Shown: positions 23,369-35,401 of the stretch, one piece after another
How positions within the stretch are numbered: position 1 is the stretch's first letter
Layout: each line of letters begins with the position of its first letter
DNA from: Epinephelus fuscoguttatus
Taxonomy: Eukaryota; Chordata; Actinopteri; Perciformes; Serranidae
Assembly (NCBI RefSeq): GCF_011397635.1
Contig: NC_064773.1
Location: forward strand, 3,214,501 to 3,278,500
Direction: 5' to 3'
DNA length: 64,000 nucleotides
Notes under the pieces: generated by a model
What the model saw: the letters and a program-made list of their open reading frames with translations, nothing else
What the model was told of the DNA's origin: nothing
The model's database searches: none
Made by a program: the position numbers and the translations under genes

Positions 23369-24254
23369 GTTGTCACCATCTAGTGGACATAATCTGATAT
23401 TGTGAACTTAACTTTTTGTGCACTTGATAAATTAGATCTAGAATGTTTCTCAAAGTGGTAAGAGGTGAAACTTCTTCTCCATCACAACTCTCTGCACTAT
23501 TAGCCTACAATGATCTGTCCATCCATAATGTTCATGTGATCATGATGGAACTGAAAGAGTGTCAGTGTAACATTGAAAGTCACTTGCTGCTTCCACAGAC
23601 AGCTGACATGTATTTGTCAGTGTGTTTGATCATTAATAGGACAAAGTTATGAACGATTTCAATCTAAAGGAGTCACAGCAGCAGCTGCGATGGCAAGTCT
23701 GGCTAAACTGCACCATGAGCCTCGGCCATCAACGGCGTGTTTGCTGCCACCACAAAACAGGACTTTATTGCAAAGTCATCGACAGCACATGGTTGTTTTT
23801 ACACGGAGTCCCTGAACAAACATGTGGGCCAGCTGGAAAACGGCTTTTGATGGAGCTGTGATGCATTTGAAATCATTTTAGGAGACAAATGAGTGGGAAA
23901 AGCCGCCGAGCAGCGCTGGCCACGGCGGCAATAGGTGAGGTTTGGAGGCTCCACACAAAAATGCAGACAGCATCAGAGCTCTCCATGACTTGAATATGAA
24001 GAGACACAAGTCCGCTATCGGCCCCTTCGCTGTCAGCCTTCAGCACCTGTCACACATTTAGTTTGGACTCTTTTAGCAGTCCAGAGAAAACACAAGTTGC
24101 ACGGCATCCACACTGCACGGAGGAGCCACGGGCTGCCTTGAGTCTCCACGGTTCTCATGGTGTGTTTAAGGACAGCCTCCTGCTCGGAGCTCTCCAACAG
24201 TCCAGTCACACTCTCGTCTTGTCCTCAGTGACAATCCAACAACTGCAATAGAAG
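23369..24254 (+). promoter_or_regulatory. H1 5' flank and promoter block (unit A)
   Basis: Counterpart of 1234-2125. The H1 box AAACACA is at 24088-24094. Confidence 0.6.
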
Positions 24255-24897
24255 ATGGCAGAAGTAGCTCCAGCTCCAGCTCCGCTCCAGCCGCTGCGCC
24301 GCCCAAAGCGGCTAAACCAGCCAAGAAGAGGTCCACCGCACCCAAGAAGAGCAGCCTCAGCGTCAGCGAGCTGATCGTCAAAGCTGTGGCCGCATCCAAG
24401 GAGCGAGGCGGCGTGTCTACGGCCGCCCTGAAGAAGGCTCTGGCTGCCGGCGGCTACGATGTGGACAAGAACAAGGCCCGCATCAAGACCGCCATCAAGA
24501 GGCTGGTGGAGAAGGGGACCCTGGTTCAGGTCAAGGGGACCGGGGCCTCCGGCTCCTTCAAGATGGCCAAGAAGGCAGACGCCCCCAAGGCCAAGAAGCC
24601 AGCGGCCAAGAAACCTGTTAAAGCCAAGAAGCCCGCAGCCGCCAAGAAGCCCGCAGCCAAGAAACCTGCAGCGGCCAAGAAGACTGCGCCAGCCAAGAAG
24701 GCAGCTTCCCGAAGAAAGCCGCCAAGAAGTCCACCAAACCCGCAGCCGCCAAGAAAGCAGCCAAGAACACCAAGAGCCCTGCAAAGCCCGCAAAGAAGCC
24801 TGCTAAGGCCCCCGCTAAACCCAAGGTGGCCAAGAAGCCATCGAAGAAACCTGCCGCCAAGAAGCCTGCCAAGAAAGCAGCACCCAAGAAGAAGTGA
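24255..24897 (+). pseudogene. linker histone H1, frame disturbed (unit A)
   Basis: The start [10 protein letters not shown] and stop correspond exactly to the intact H1 at 2126, but the span is 643 bp, not a multiple of three. Two single C losses explain this: one in the Ala/Pro tail near 24283 (GCTCCGCTCC for GCTCCCGCTCC) and one near 24710 (TTCCCGAAG for TTCCCCGAAG). Unit B has the full base count at both places, so these look like homopolymer sequencing errors rather than decay. The globular domain reads cleanly between them ([33 protein letters not shown]). If corrected it is a normal H1 of about 214 residues, of the KERGG type shared with unit B and the inverted arm. Confidence 0.9.
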
Positions 24898-24918
24898 GCT
24901 GTCCTCACTCTCAACAAA

Positions 24919-24934
24919 GGCTCTTTTAAGAGCC
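24919..24934 (+). terminator. histone mRNA 3' stem-loop (H1, unit A)
   Basis: GGCTCTTTTAAGAGCC, 22 bp after the stop, followed by AAAGAGC. Confidence 0.95.
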
Positions 24935-25007
24935 ACCCACATCATCATTAAAGAGCAATGCTTTCTATTGTATTAGTAATATCTGCACACACACACTTGG
25001 GTTTAAA

Positions 25008-25463
25008 ATGGACATTATGAAGACAAGCATAGTAATCATACACCAAATCACTGCCAAGCTTTCACTCAACAAAGCACGTAAAATGCTTCAAATAACAGCT
25101 GATCACACATCAAAGAGACAGATCATAAACCCTATCATATATCCCCTATGCTGGGCCGGCCACACATATTTTGCCTCCAGTCCAATTTCTCCTGATAACA
25201 TCCTCTTGTCATTACTCTTCATCTCTTTTATCATCCATGCTACTGTAGGAGTTAACTTAACACATATTCAAAAGAAACAACTTCTTTCCTGTTCCACTAA
25301 ATATGAGCAGCTACACTGGAAAGAAGTGGCAGCAGCTCCATCTTTTCTATCAGTAAGTGCATTGAAATCGCAACATAATAGATTAAACTCAACATTAACT
25401 CTATTTTCTCTCTTCTTTCTCCCCCAGCCACTCAGTGTCATGTTCACCAGCTTCAGGGACTGA
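25008..25463 (+). other. 151-codon open frame with a possible mini-intron
   Basis: The frame (MDIMKTSIVIIHQITAKLSL...) has the same protein sequence in unit B (40364-40819) and in the inverted arm (54490-54945). It includes a hydrophobic stretch (ILLSLLFISFIIHATVGV). I do not recognise it. Inside it, 25353-25427 starts GTAAGTGC and ends in a long pyrimidine run plus CAG, a 75-bp segment of teleost-intron size. It may be part of a spliced gene or of a transcribed relic; coding status is unproven. Confidence 0.3.
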
Positions 25464-25592
25464 CCAATCCTGTGCGAGCAACAGCACAGTCTCATTTACA
25501 TCGTGGCTGGAATTACACCCTTCTGCGTTCAGCGTCACTCGACTGTACAGAGCTGTGCAGCTGTGACTGTCTGAAACCACCGCCAGAAGCGA
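25440..25592 (+). promoter_or_regulatory. orphan histone-like promoter relic (unit A)
   Basis: CCAAT at 25464-25468 and CTCATTTACAT at 25491-25501. The Tx1 LINE is inserted about 90 bp further downstream, with no histone coding sequence after it. Confidence 0.4.
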
Positions 25593-27647
25593 GGTCGAGA
25601 GAGGGGTCAAGCAGGGCTGCCCTCTTAATGCTGCTTTGTACATTTTGGCCATAAGCCCTTTAATCAATTCTGAAAGTTTAATCTCTGGTATATGTGTGGG
25701 TCACATGCCCAAGTTTACAGCAATTGCCTACGCCGATGACGTCACTGTTATTATAAAGAACCAACTGGAAATGGATGCTCTAACTAATCATTTAAATCTG
25801 TATGAACTAGCATCTGGTGCTAAGTTGAATCATAGTAAAACAGAGGGAGTTTGGATCGGAGACGAGAGGGATAAACCGAACATTAATGTTCAAATTAACC
25901 ACGAAATAAAAATTTTGGCTATAACATTCTGTAGTAATGATTGTAGTGAAAGAAACTGGGAGCAAAAACTGACTGAAACCAAAGAAGTAGTTAAAAAAAA
26001 AAATGGAAAAACAAAAAAGGTAGCAGTTATAAAACCAGAATCAACATAATTAAAACTTTCATCCTGTCCAAACTCCTCTTTCAGGCTAACATCTTTCCTC
26101 CGTCAGAGAAAATGATTATGAAATTAAATAAACAGTGTGTTAATCTAGTGTGGGGTACAACCAGAGAGGTCACTAAAAGAGAAATAATGTATAAAGGTAA
26201 GGAATATGGGGGTTTGGGGGCTGTGGATCTGAGCATTAAATTATAGGTCGCTTTTGTTAGAAATGTGTCTGCTGCATTCCTCAGAAATGCTCTCTGGATA
26301 GGGAACAGATCACTGTGGAGAAAAAGGAGAGGGAGAGACAGAACTGGCCCATATTATAAATTATTATATGCTGATTATCTAATGGAACACCAACATTTAA
26401 ATATTGATTGGTGTAGTTCATCCAGCAAACATATTTTTAATACAATTAATAATTATAAATATGGAGGCCTTATGAAATATAAACACATATCTGATAATTA
26501 TAGCAATGAAGTGATAAATATATTAAAAAAATAAAACCATGTCAGAGAGAATCAGAGACAGCAGATGGCTGACATCAGTGGGCAGACTCCCAGTGAGAGC
26601 AGTTGTTTCATGGAGTTGTTACGTCACCACCAAACATGGGTGCAGATCTGATGACAAGTTTGGGGGGGACACAATCAGTTGTGATTTTTTTTTTTTAATT
26701 GCACGCGTGCAAATCATGCCCACAGAGCGCTTGAGATTGCCAGCATATTTCACGATTTCATAGAGGCTCATCACCATCACCAAGTCATTCAAAAAGCACT
26801 ACAAAGAGAATCATATGCTTACCTTTACTGTTTATTTCTCTTAAACAGCCAGTAGTACATGGAACCAGCCATCACCCTCCTTTTCACTGCTTCGCTGTTA
26901 GTTAATGCTACTTCTAGTTTCAGGGTCTCAGGCATGTTATGTCCACTCACGTTCTCATCTCTCGCCTCTCACGGATTCCCATTTCTCATCATCTTCCCTT
27001 TCTCCCAGTATATAGGACTACTGTATACATTTGTTCAATTTCAATCATGTAGGCTATTTGGAACTGGGGGAGGACAATTTGTGTTTTGCAGAATGTGGGG
27101 GGGGACATGCCCCCCCCATCCCCCCTGGGATCTGCACCCATGCCACCAAAATATGTCCAATGATCAACTGCTCCGAGCCTGAAACTCAAGAACATCTGCT
27201 AATGAACTGTTACAGAGCACAAGAGTTGTGGAGCATTTTAAAAGGCCTGGGTGTGAATTTTAAAATATGCTACAAATCTGTTATGTATGGACTTTTGGAT
27301 GAGAAGATGCCCCCAAAACACAAAGAGTTGTTTCAAATGATCATCAGTGTAGTTTGTGTTAAAATATGGAAAACAAGATGTGCCATGACTCTACATCAGA
27401 CTGTCATAGACAGCAACATGGTCGTGAGGCAGGTACTCACAGACCTCTGGAGGAGGAAAACAGTGGACAAATCTGTGCCTCCCCTGGCACATCCTGGATC
27501 TGTAACTCTGACCAAAGGACACTTCCCATCCTTTTGGTTGTATTGTTGTCATGTATTGTCTTATCTAATTTGTATGCTGATAAATTCTGTCTGTACTTGT
27601 GTTTGAAATTAAATAAAGTTTATTTAAAAAAAAAAAAAAAAAAAAAA
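25593..27647 (+). mobile_element. L1-Tx1-like LINE, 5' truncated (unit A)
   Basis: The target duplication is about 10 bp, reading CCAGAAGCGA at 25583-25592 and TCAAAAGCGA at 27648-27657; in unit B and in the empty site it reads TCAGAAGCGA. A poly(A) tail of 22 A is at 27626-27647. It encodes the RT region GVKQGCPLNAALYILAISPL (frame-broken at its start in unit A), the AYADDVTVI catalytic box and ASGAKLNHSKTEGVWIG, then the C-terminal region (NRSLWRKRRGRDRTGPYYKL; CSEPETQEHLLMNCYRAQE). A hAT-type MITE interrupts it at 26635-27142. The endonuclease and ORF1 are missing. Confidence 0.85.
26635..27142. mobile_element. non-autonomous hAT-type element (unit A)
   Basis: The 8-bp target duplication CCACCAAA is at 26627-26634 and 27143-27150. 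The terminal inverted repeat is CATGGGTGCAGATC and GATCTGCACCCATG. It is 508 bp and non-coding, and splits the Tx1 LINE ORF between SWSCYVTTK and CPMINC. Confidence 0.85.
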
Positions 27648-27855
27648 TCAAAAGCGAAAGCAGTTATGTTCTGTTTTATATAAAATTTAAGATACTTTGA
27701 TGAAGATAATTCAATAATTTGTTTATATCACTAATGTATTTTCTAGTCAGTATATTATGACTATTCTGTATCACATACATTTATAATAAACTGTAGTAGT
27801 TTTGTGAATGCAAACTAATCATTTGGTGAAAAATTGTGGTGTATTGTCATATGAT

Positions 27856-27889
27856 ATATAATATAATATAATATAATATAATATAATAA
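27856..27889. repeat. (ATAAT)n microsatellite (unit A)
   Basis: About seven tandem ATAAT units. Confidence 0.9.
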
Positions 27890-28226
27890 TGGCAGGAGAG
27901 GTAATATTCGTGTTCTGTATCACTTCTGAAAATTGGCATTAGTTTAAGCAGGCAGACGACAGTGAATGTGCTTGTGTAACTTTCACAGTGATGTACGGTA
28001 CAGGGGAGGTTCCATTCATTCTTATTAAGAAACAATAGTTTGGGTTTAGGCAATTTCTTATTTTTTTTTATACAACTTCTCCAGCCTTCGAAAACACCCT
28101 CACATGGCACAGACGATGCTGGTGTACACAAAGCCTACAGCAAGGCTGTATAAATGTGGGTATATCAGTTTCTGCCTCTCCTAGTACTCCAGTGGGTCCT
28201 GCAATCTTCCAATATTTGGTTCGGAC

Positions 28227-29470
28227 TAGTGACGGTGAAATCGAAGCTTCATGAAGCAGTGAACCACTTTGACACGACTGCTTCATGAATGACACACTGC
28301 TCGAAACATTTCACACAGTCAGAAGAGTGACATCTGCTGGCTGTACCTCAGAACTGCATTTAAGTGGAGGACCTGAACAGGCCTCAGGACTGCCTGTCAC
28401 ATACTGCTACGTATTTCAGTCTGTGGTGAGGTGTGCTGCACCAACTGGTTCTCCTTGTTCATATAGTCTTTGTAACATCAAGTATGTGGAGTTCCATCTG
28501 GTTTCAACTTCTTGAATCAGTTTGTGAACTGGCTTCTGCAGCTGAGTTTGCATCTCTGTGAGTTTCTCCTTTGCTTTTGTGCTTGTCCTAAAAAAAAGCG
28601 ACAATTCTTCTGCCTCTTGTTCTGATGTCAGCCAGTGGAGGAGTTTGATCCAATACCTTCTTCACAATAAGACTGAAACTGTGGGCTAAACATGGAACAT
28701 TTCTGACAGCCAACAGTTTGGCACAAAGGATCATATTGGATGCATTGTCTGTGATTAAACAGTGCACTTTCTCTCTCTCAAGCCCCACTCATTTATCTGC
28801 AGCTCCATGGCATCCCTCAAATGTTCTACTGTGTGGGACTGTATGAAATGTCCTACACCAAGCAAAACACTTGACCCCAAGATGGGCATCCATGCTCATG
28901 GAGGTCCACATGTCTGCAGTTAAGCTTACAGATGTGCTTTCTCCAGTTCCTGCTTTGCCTTCTCTTCAGCCTCTTATACCTTTTCTCCACCACAGCTTGT
29001 AAGGCCTGGTGAGTAGGCAACATGTAGGTTGGGTCCAGCTTCTGTACGAGTGCCCTCAAGCCTTTGTCCTCCACCACTTTAAATGGTTGAGTGTCAAGCA
29101 CAGCCATGTCGACCAGTGCCATGTCCAACTCAGCTTGCTGATCTTACAATGAAAGTATGCAAACATTATTTAAAAGTATACATTTCAGTTGTTTTTCAGT
29201 TTTACAGCTATATGTTGACATACATATAGCTATTCACTGTTTGAGCAGTGAATCAGAACCCTTTTTAAAGCCTTGACATATTGAAATGCCCAACCCCTTT
29301 GAAATTCCCGCGAAGCAGGGCAACACGCGATATAACGTAACAAGGCCTTGCTCACAGCCGTCACGTGATTGTGGACGTGCCGAATCAGGGATCGATACAC
29401 TGTCTCGGAACACTTCGCTTCAAAAGATCGACACCGTGTCGAGCGAACTGGCTCGAGTGTAACATCAGTA
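28227..29470 (-). mobile_element. internally deleted hAT, nested (unit A)
   Basis: The target duplication GTTCGGAC is at 28219-28226 and 29471-29478. It starts TAGTGACGG. The minus strand encodes transposase pieces: 29128-28853 (LDPTYMLPTHQALQAVVEKR), 28788-28588 (LITDNASNMILCAKLLAVRN) and 28604-28416 (ETRWNSTYLMLQRLYEQGEP). The C-terminal part and BED finger are missing. Broken. Confidence 0.8.
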
Positions 29471-29958
29471 GTTCGGACAGGTAACACTGTACCTCCACAG
29501 TAACACCTGCAGTTACAATCTTGTGTTCTCTTGTTTACATGGCAGTGTTGCCTAGGCTGAGCAAACGTCCTCTTTTACCCGGACATGTCCACTTTTCACG
29601 TCCCGTCCGGGGCGTCCGGGGTTTTTATAAACTGATGATAATGTCCGGTTTTCCGTGTGTGTGTGTGTGTGTGCGTGCGGCACGGGCTGCATATTTCCGT
29701 CTGAACCTGAACCGAGCCCGACATTATTTAATGACCAAAGCACTGAGTTTGTGTCACACAGTGGTTACAGGCTATTTAACAGGCCGGGTGTGCGCCGTGG
29801 GTGCTCAGCTACGGAGAGGGAGACCTCCGTGTTTGAGACGGGAGCGGGAGGCGGGAGGTCCGACACTTCTAGCGAGAGGAGAAGGAGAAATATAACAAAA
29901 TAAGATAAAATAGGAAAAACCTGTCTCCCTCTTTTATTTTATTTTCAGCGTTTAATCA

Positions 29959-30032
29959 ACCTCTCTCCTCTCTGGAAGTCTCGGACCTCCATCGGCGGCT
30001 GGAGGTCCGAGACTTCCAGAGAGGAGAGAGGT
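29959..30032. repeat. perfect palindrome, 32-bp arms, 10-bp spacer (unit A)
   Basis: The left arm 29959-29990 and right arm 30001-30032 are exact reverse complements. The spacer is ATCGGCGGCT. In unit B the spacer is reversed. Confidence 0.95.
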
Positions 30033-30043
30033 AGAAACAAACA

Positions 30044-30079
30044 GCCACTGTGTCTGTGTGTCTGTGTCTGTGTGTGTGT

Positions 30080-30163
<84 letters not shown>
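30044..30163. repeat. (TG)n microsatellite (unit A)
   Basis: TG repeat with a few TC interruptions at its left end. Confidence 0.95.
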
Positions 30164-30166
<3 letters not shown>

Positions 30167-30681
30167 GTTCAGGTGTTGTCACGTAAATAACAGTGCCCAA
30201 GCAATAAACAGGACAGACAATAGGATTTTATTTATTTTTACACTACATTTTCACTGAAAGCTGACTGAATCTGACCCGAGCCCGAATACAATTTATAGCT
30301 ACATTTTTGACCAAACCCGGCCCAACCTGTCGGGTACCGTCGGGCTCGGATCGCCACATTCTAGTGTGTGTATGTGTCCCCTATTGGGGCCTATCTGAAT
30401 TTCTGTCTTTGAGAGATATTATTTTGTAATATAAGTGAATTTTCTATTCATACATATAAATTTTAAATATATTAAAATGGCATCTTTGAGTAAACTGCGA
30501 GTATCATTTAAGTAGGCTATGTCGTGGCCGAGTGTCCTCTTTTTTGGAAATCAAAATATGGTCACCCTAGTGTTGCCTAGATGACGCCACAGTTTGTTAC
30601 CTGAGAAGAACACACAGATCATGTTAGTGAGTGCTTTAATTACCTTAATTGACCCCAAAACCAAAAATAATACATTACCTT

Positions 30682-30781
30682 NNNNNNNNNNNNNNNNNNN
30701 NNNNNNNNNNNNNNNNNNNNNNNNNNNNNNNNNNNNNNNNNNNNNNNNNNNNNNNNNNNNNNNNNNNNNNNNNNNNNNNNN
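30682..30781. other. assembly gap, 100 N
   Basis: Exactly 100 N, the conventional gap of unknown size. It separates a contig ending at ATACATTACCTT from one beginning GACACAGGTGAAG. Any open frame crossing it is meaningless. Confidence 1.
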
Positions 30782-31270
30782 GACACAGGTGAAGAGGACA
30801 CCTGGGGATATTCCAGAAAGCGGGTTTAGTGAAAGCTCCGAGTGTGTTAACCCTGAAATGAGGGAACTCTGGGTTTTCAGTTCCAGACAGAGAGGTAAGT
30901 CAAACTGTGAGTCAATCACCATGGCAACTGACTGTGAACTGAACCTGCTCCCCTGTCTCCTCCCTACTGCTGAGCCTGAAGCAAGCTGGCAGACAGACAT
31001 GGGTTGTCTGTATGTAGGAAATCCTAAGTCATCAACCATCTATAAGTGTTTAAAATAGCTGCTGAAATTAGCAAGGATTCTTTTTTAATATTTTTTTAGG
31101 GGGACATTTTGCACACATCTGCAAGTGTTTGTTGCCGTCATGTCCACAGTCCACATTATTGTGTGCCTGTGTGTGTTGTGTCTATGATGTGTGAGCTGTG
31201 TACCTGACAATTATGTCACCCCTATGTATGTGTTTCTTACAGCACTGTGGTCAACGGGAGTTGTTTTTAA

Positions 31271-34207
31271 CCCTATGGGCCCGAACGACACGTCGTGCGT
31301 CCAAATTCACACCTGTCGTTCTGATTTTCTCCGCGACCGTGCGTCATAGCGAGAAGCCACGCATATCACGTGAAACAGCGGAATTGTCGGTAATCCAATG
31401 TTTTCACAGCGAAAAAAAAGATAAATTTACATTAAATTGATGTATAACAGAGCTTTCATACAGCTCTGCACACACAGTACTCTTGGATGGATTACTCGCA
31501 AATGCAGGGTCGCACAGAAATGCCACACATTACATGAAAGCGCAGGAGCAGAGCTTTCTAGTGATACCACACACATCATTGTGCTGTCATCCCATCACGC
31601 TATAAATCCAGATTAATTGTCTACAAAATAAAAACCTGACGAATTTCTTTACAACCCATTATACAGATCTTGTTATCAGTCACTTCATATAGTGAGGAAT
31701 ATCGTATCTTACCACGTCTTAGGCTTGCGTGTGTTTCTCCCTGTCTATCCACATTTGTAGTCCGGCTTTCAAGATGCAAATATCTCCATATTGTCCAGTT
31801 GACACTCCATCTATGGGGTGCCGTTTGTAAAGTGTCTCACGCTGAAAATAACATCAACATTTTGCCACATTTAGCTTCAAACAATGTTTAAAAAAGTGTT
31901 GTGATTCTTTTAACGTCACCTTTTACCACATTTACAGCAATATTTGTTAACTTAGAAATATATTAAATAGTTAAATCTAAATATTAAATCTAAATCTAAA
32001 TGCTAAATCTAAATCTAAATCTAAATGCTAAATCTAAATCTAAATGTTAAATCTAAATCTAAATCTAAATGTTAAATCTAAATGATTAACAACCTAAACT
32101 AAGCTAACAACCGTCAGTTCTTAGCCCCGTTAGCAGTGTCTGTTATGACTCATTAACTCTTAAACGGTCCGTGAAAAAAATATTTTTTTCCAGCGGATAT
32201 CTTAGTTACAACATGATTGAGCTAGCAAAGCAGTTTTGTGTTGCGATGTGTGGTATTTATTCAGTTTTGGGAAATCTCGATGTCTAGAAAGCACCAGTGG
32301 CAGCAGCAGCAAAGCTGCCAGGACGTCATCTGTTAAATGTCTCCCATTGTCGGATACGACATTAAACTACTCCAGTTAGCTCAATCATGTTGTAACTAAG
32401 ACATCCACTGGAAAAATTATTTTCTACACGGACCGCTTAGAGTTAGTGAGTCATTACAGACACCGCTTAACGGGCTAACAGCTAACAGTTAGCCTTGCTA
32501 ATCTACGATAACCATGTTATTAATTTCAGACCGTGATAGTAATGTTTGTTCAGTCATAGTGTTTATAGGCTTTACAAACACCAGATTAGTCTAAACAGTG
32601 ATACAGTGACGTGAAAAACGTGAGATGTGCATATATATATATATATGTTGCTAAACTCCGCTGGTTTTCTACCCGGAAGTATTTGTAAACAACAAGGTGA
32701 TTCCCTCAGAAGGGACACTAACAGCTCAAAGTACACATCAAATAAAATTTCTCCAAACACGTTTCTTGTTATTTTAGGTAGTTATTATCACGCTAATGTA
32801 TGTTCAAGTGTCCATTTCCCCCAATAAGTTGGTTTTAATTCATTATTTGATTCTATAAACAGTCTGACCATCTCGAGCTTTTATTTCGGTACTTCCGGTG
32901 ACCGGCAGTGTGAATTTGCATATTAGCTAAATATTTAGTTTCACCCAAAACATTTAGATTTAACATTTAGATTTAGATTTAGATTTAATATTTAGATTTA
33001 ACATTTATATTTATATTTAGCATTTAGATTTAACATTTAGATTTAGATTTAACATTTAGATTTAGATTTAGCATTTAGATTTAGATTTAGATTAAGATTT
33101 AGCATTTAGATTTAGATTTAATATTTAGATTTAACATTTATATTTATATTTAGCATTTAGATTTAGATTTAATATTTAGATTTAACATTTATATTTATAT
33201 TTAGCATTTAGATTTAACATTTAGATTTAACATTTATATTTATATTTAGCATTTAGATTTAACATTTAGATTTAGATTTAACATTTAGATTTAGATTTAG
33301 ATTTAATATTTAGATTTAACATTTAGGTGCCACATTTAATATTTAGATTTAACTATTTAATATATTTCTAAGTTAACAAATATTGCTGTAAATGTGGTAA
33401 AAGGTGACGTTAAAAAAATCACAATACTTTTTTAAACATTGTTTGAAGCTAAATGTGGCAAAATGTTGATGTTATTTTCAGCATGAGACACTTTACAAAC
33501 GGCACCCCATATCCATCAAACTTTGTATGACAAGACCAGCCACTTCACCTTTGTGCACCCAGACAACTGCAGCCTAATTATGCATGCTGACAGGGCCGTA
33601 GTCACCATATACATTGAGGGGGACACGTGCCCCCCCAGTGCCCAAAATGCCCCCCAATATATAACTGAAACTGAAAAACAAATATTATCTTGGAGGACAT
33701 CATTGCACTTGGTTGACTATTTTCTATGATCTAAGATGTAAATATTGCATATTTCTTTCAGATGAAACACATTTTTGACTTGTGAATGAGTCAATGGAAT
33801 TTCTTGCAATAATGAAAAAATACTGGCAATCATGTCCGCCTGGCACAAACCACATGTTTTGGACAGCTGTGAAGTGACAGAATGTCCCAGCATCATGGTT
33901 CTTATATTGCCAGATTCCAGAGAGTTTCCCCTTTTCATATATGGCAGAATATGTCAACTTCCAACTTGCTATGGTGAGATACATGTAAAAATGTAAGAAT
34001 TTAGTCACACGGATTTGGTTTTTTTTTTCATTGATATAAAAATTAATATAAAATACAGGCACATAGGAGGACATGAAATGATGGCAAATCTGGTTAGCCC
34101 AGATTGTCCAAGATATAGCATGTGTATGTAGCCTTTATACTGACTGTGATATGATCTTAAAAGTAAAGGCAGTAAAAATACCCCAAAAACGCCTAGGGCC
34201 CACAGGG
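31271..34207. mobile_element. piggyBac-like non-autonomous element (unit B)
   Basis: TTAA at 31267-31270 and 34208-34211. The right terminus reads GGCCCACAGGG, one base off its partner. Confidence 0.85.
31812..33511. mobile_element. foldback DNA element (unit B)
   Basis: TCCATC at 31806-31811 and 33512-33517. It is 1700 bp; it differs from unit A mostly in the number and order of hexamer units. Confidence 0.8.
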
Positions 34208-34325
34208 TTAAATGCGCCTTATAATTAAGCAATATCACACTTGAGCTCATGATGTTGTACTGTGATATCGTCACGGCTGTGATTCGGTTGTAGGCACGAG
34301 GCCGCACGAGGAATAGTTTAGTTGC

Positions 34326-34998
34326 TTTTATACAACAGTTCAACAGTTAAATAAGCAAGGCTTAAGAAATGTTGAAAAATGAGGACAAAATAGATAATTT
34401 AAGCATTTTATTTGTCTTCCGCCAACAAAAATAGTTCCCTCAGGACTCCGCTGTCACCGTTGCTATGTAACACAGACATGGTGCACCAGGCACTTACTCT
34501 TTATACACATTTATCTGCACGTTTCCATTCATTGTGCAGCCGGTGAAATAAGTCTGTGGTGACTGCATGGTGGACTGTGGCTTCACAGGCACAGCCGACT
34601 CTGCCTTCTGATCTGACAGTATGTTGCTTTTCTCCAAGTCATTGAGCTCCGCTGATGAAACACTGACAAACCTGGATGTGTGCTCAGATGGATTCAGCTT
34701 CTCCTCTCCCTCATCTTCCTCTGATGACCACTCATAGTTCAATTCAAAACTTATTTTAGGAAATAAATCCATATTTTTGGCTGTTTGACAGTGGATGAAT
34801 TAATTAGCCTACAACGCAACTGCTGACCTCACTGACACTAACCGTCAGTTTTGATTTGATTGTTGATTGCAATCAGCTGTGAGGCGGAGTGATACATACA
34901 CAGTGAAATAACCGTGATGTTGTACTCCAATATCATCACGGTTTTACTGTCTCTCGACCAATCAGATTGCAGGGCCGGAACTAACTGTTGTATAAATA
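34326..34998 (-). mobile_element. short element with inverted ends (unit B)
   Basis: Counterpart of 18986-19660, with the same TTTTATACAACAGTT and AACTGTTGTATAAA ends. Confidence 0.5.
34494..34772 (-). CDS. 92-residue acidic protein or first exon (unit B)
   Basis: Same frame as 19157-19435, with one visible change (EEDEGEE for EEDEEEE). It has the same overlap of stop codon and splice donor. Function unknown. Confidence 0.4.
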   Translation of the reverse strand: MDLFPKISFELNYEWSSEEDEGEEKLNPSEHTSRFVSVSSAELNDLEKSNILSDQKAESAVPVKPQSTMQSPQTYFTGCTMNGNVQINVYKE

Positions 34999-35351
34999 CA
35001 TTTGGTTGAAGTGAGTAGTTTGTCAATACAAAATCAAACTCCGTGTGTCCAGGTTAAGTTGTGTTGATGTTGCTCAACACTGCACATGATGCAATCCAGG
35101 GAAAGTTTATATCTCTGCCTTGTGCTCACACACTGTAAAGATTAAACCAGCACTTTCTTAAAGTTTTTGATGCCAAATCACAAGTCGACATGTGTCAGCT
35201 TACTCCTCTTCTTCTTCTTCTTCTTCTTCTTCTTGATTTCTCTCAGCAGCCACAGTGAAGTGCAAACAAGAGGCTTTGGCAGCACAAGCAACAGTGGATT
35301 AATAATTTGAAGTAGTAATCAGACAACTTTGCTCTTAAAGATATAGTGGGT

Positions 35352-35367
35352 GGCTCTTAAAAGAGCC
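35352..35367 (-). terminator. histone mRNA 3' stem-loop (H2B, unit B)
   Basis: GGCTCTTAAAAGAGCC on the plus strand, 34 bp past the stop. Confidence 0.95.
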
Positions 35368-35401
35368 GTTGGTTGAATAGTGGAGGCAGCAGCAGCAGTG
35401 T

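Larger units (their letters stand above)
29553..30569. mobile_element. non-autonomous hAT-type element (unit A)
   Basis: The target duplication GTGTTGCC is at 29545-29552 and 30570-30577. The ends are TAGGCTGAGCA and TGGTCACCCTA, an imperfect inverted repeat. It is 1017 bp and non-coding, holding a 32-bp-arm palindrome and a long TG microsatellite. Confidence 0.85.
15497..30681 (+). repeat. 15.2-kb repeat unit A (end of left contig)
   Basis: This matches 30782-46030 throughout, in the same order and orientation, differing mainly by scattered 1-3 bp indels, microsatellite lengths and rare substitutions. Its right edge is the assembly gap. Confidence 0.95.
27890..30681 (-). mobile_element. hAT transposon, C-terminal part with nested hATs (unit A)
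   Basis: Minus-strand 28218-28005 encodes the decayed hAT C-terminal region (KYWKIAGPTGVLGEAETDIP, RVFSKAGEVV, LLFLNKNEW). Two younger hAT elements (28227-29470 and 29553-30569) are nested in it. Its N-terminal exons lie beyond the gap here and are visible in unit B at 46040-46790. Confidence 0.7.

Noticed and set aside
25008-25463. Calling the 151-codon frame a confirmed gene
   Set aside because: Identity among recent duplicates is not evidence of selection, and no family is recognised; kept only as an open frame with a possible intron.
29952-30257. Poly-(Thr-His) and poly-(Cys-Val) frames
   Set aside because: Translation of the TG microsatellite.
30551-31058. Open frames crossing the N gap
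   Set aside because: They run through 100 N and have no meaning.
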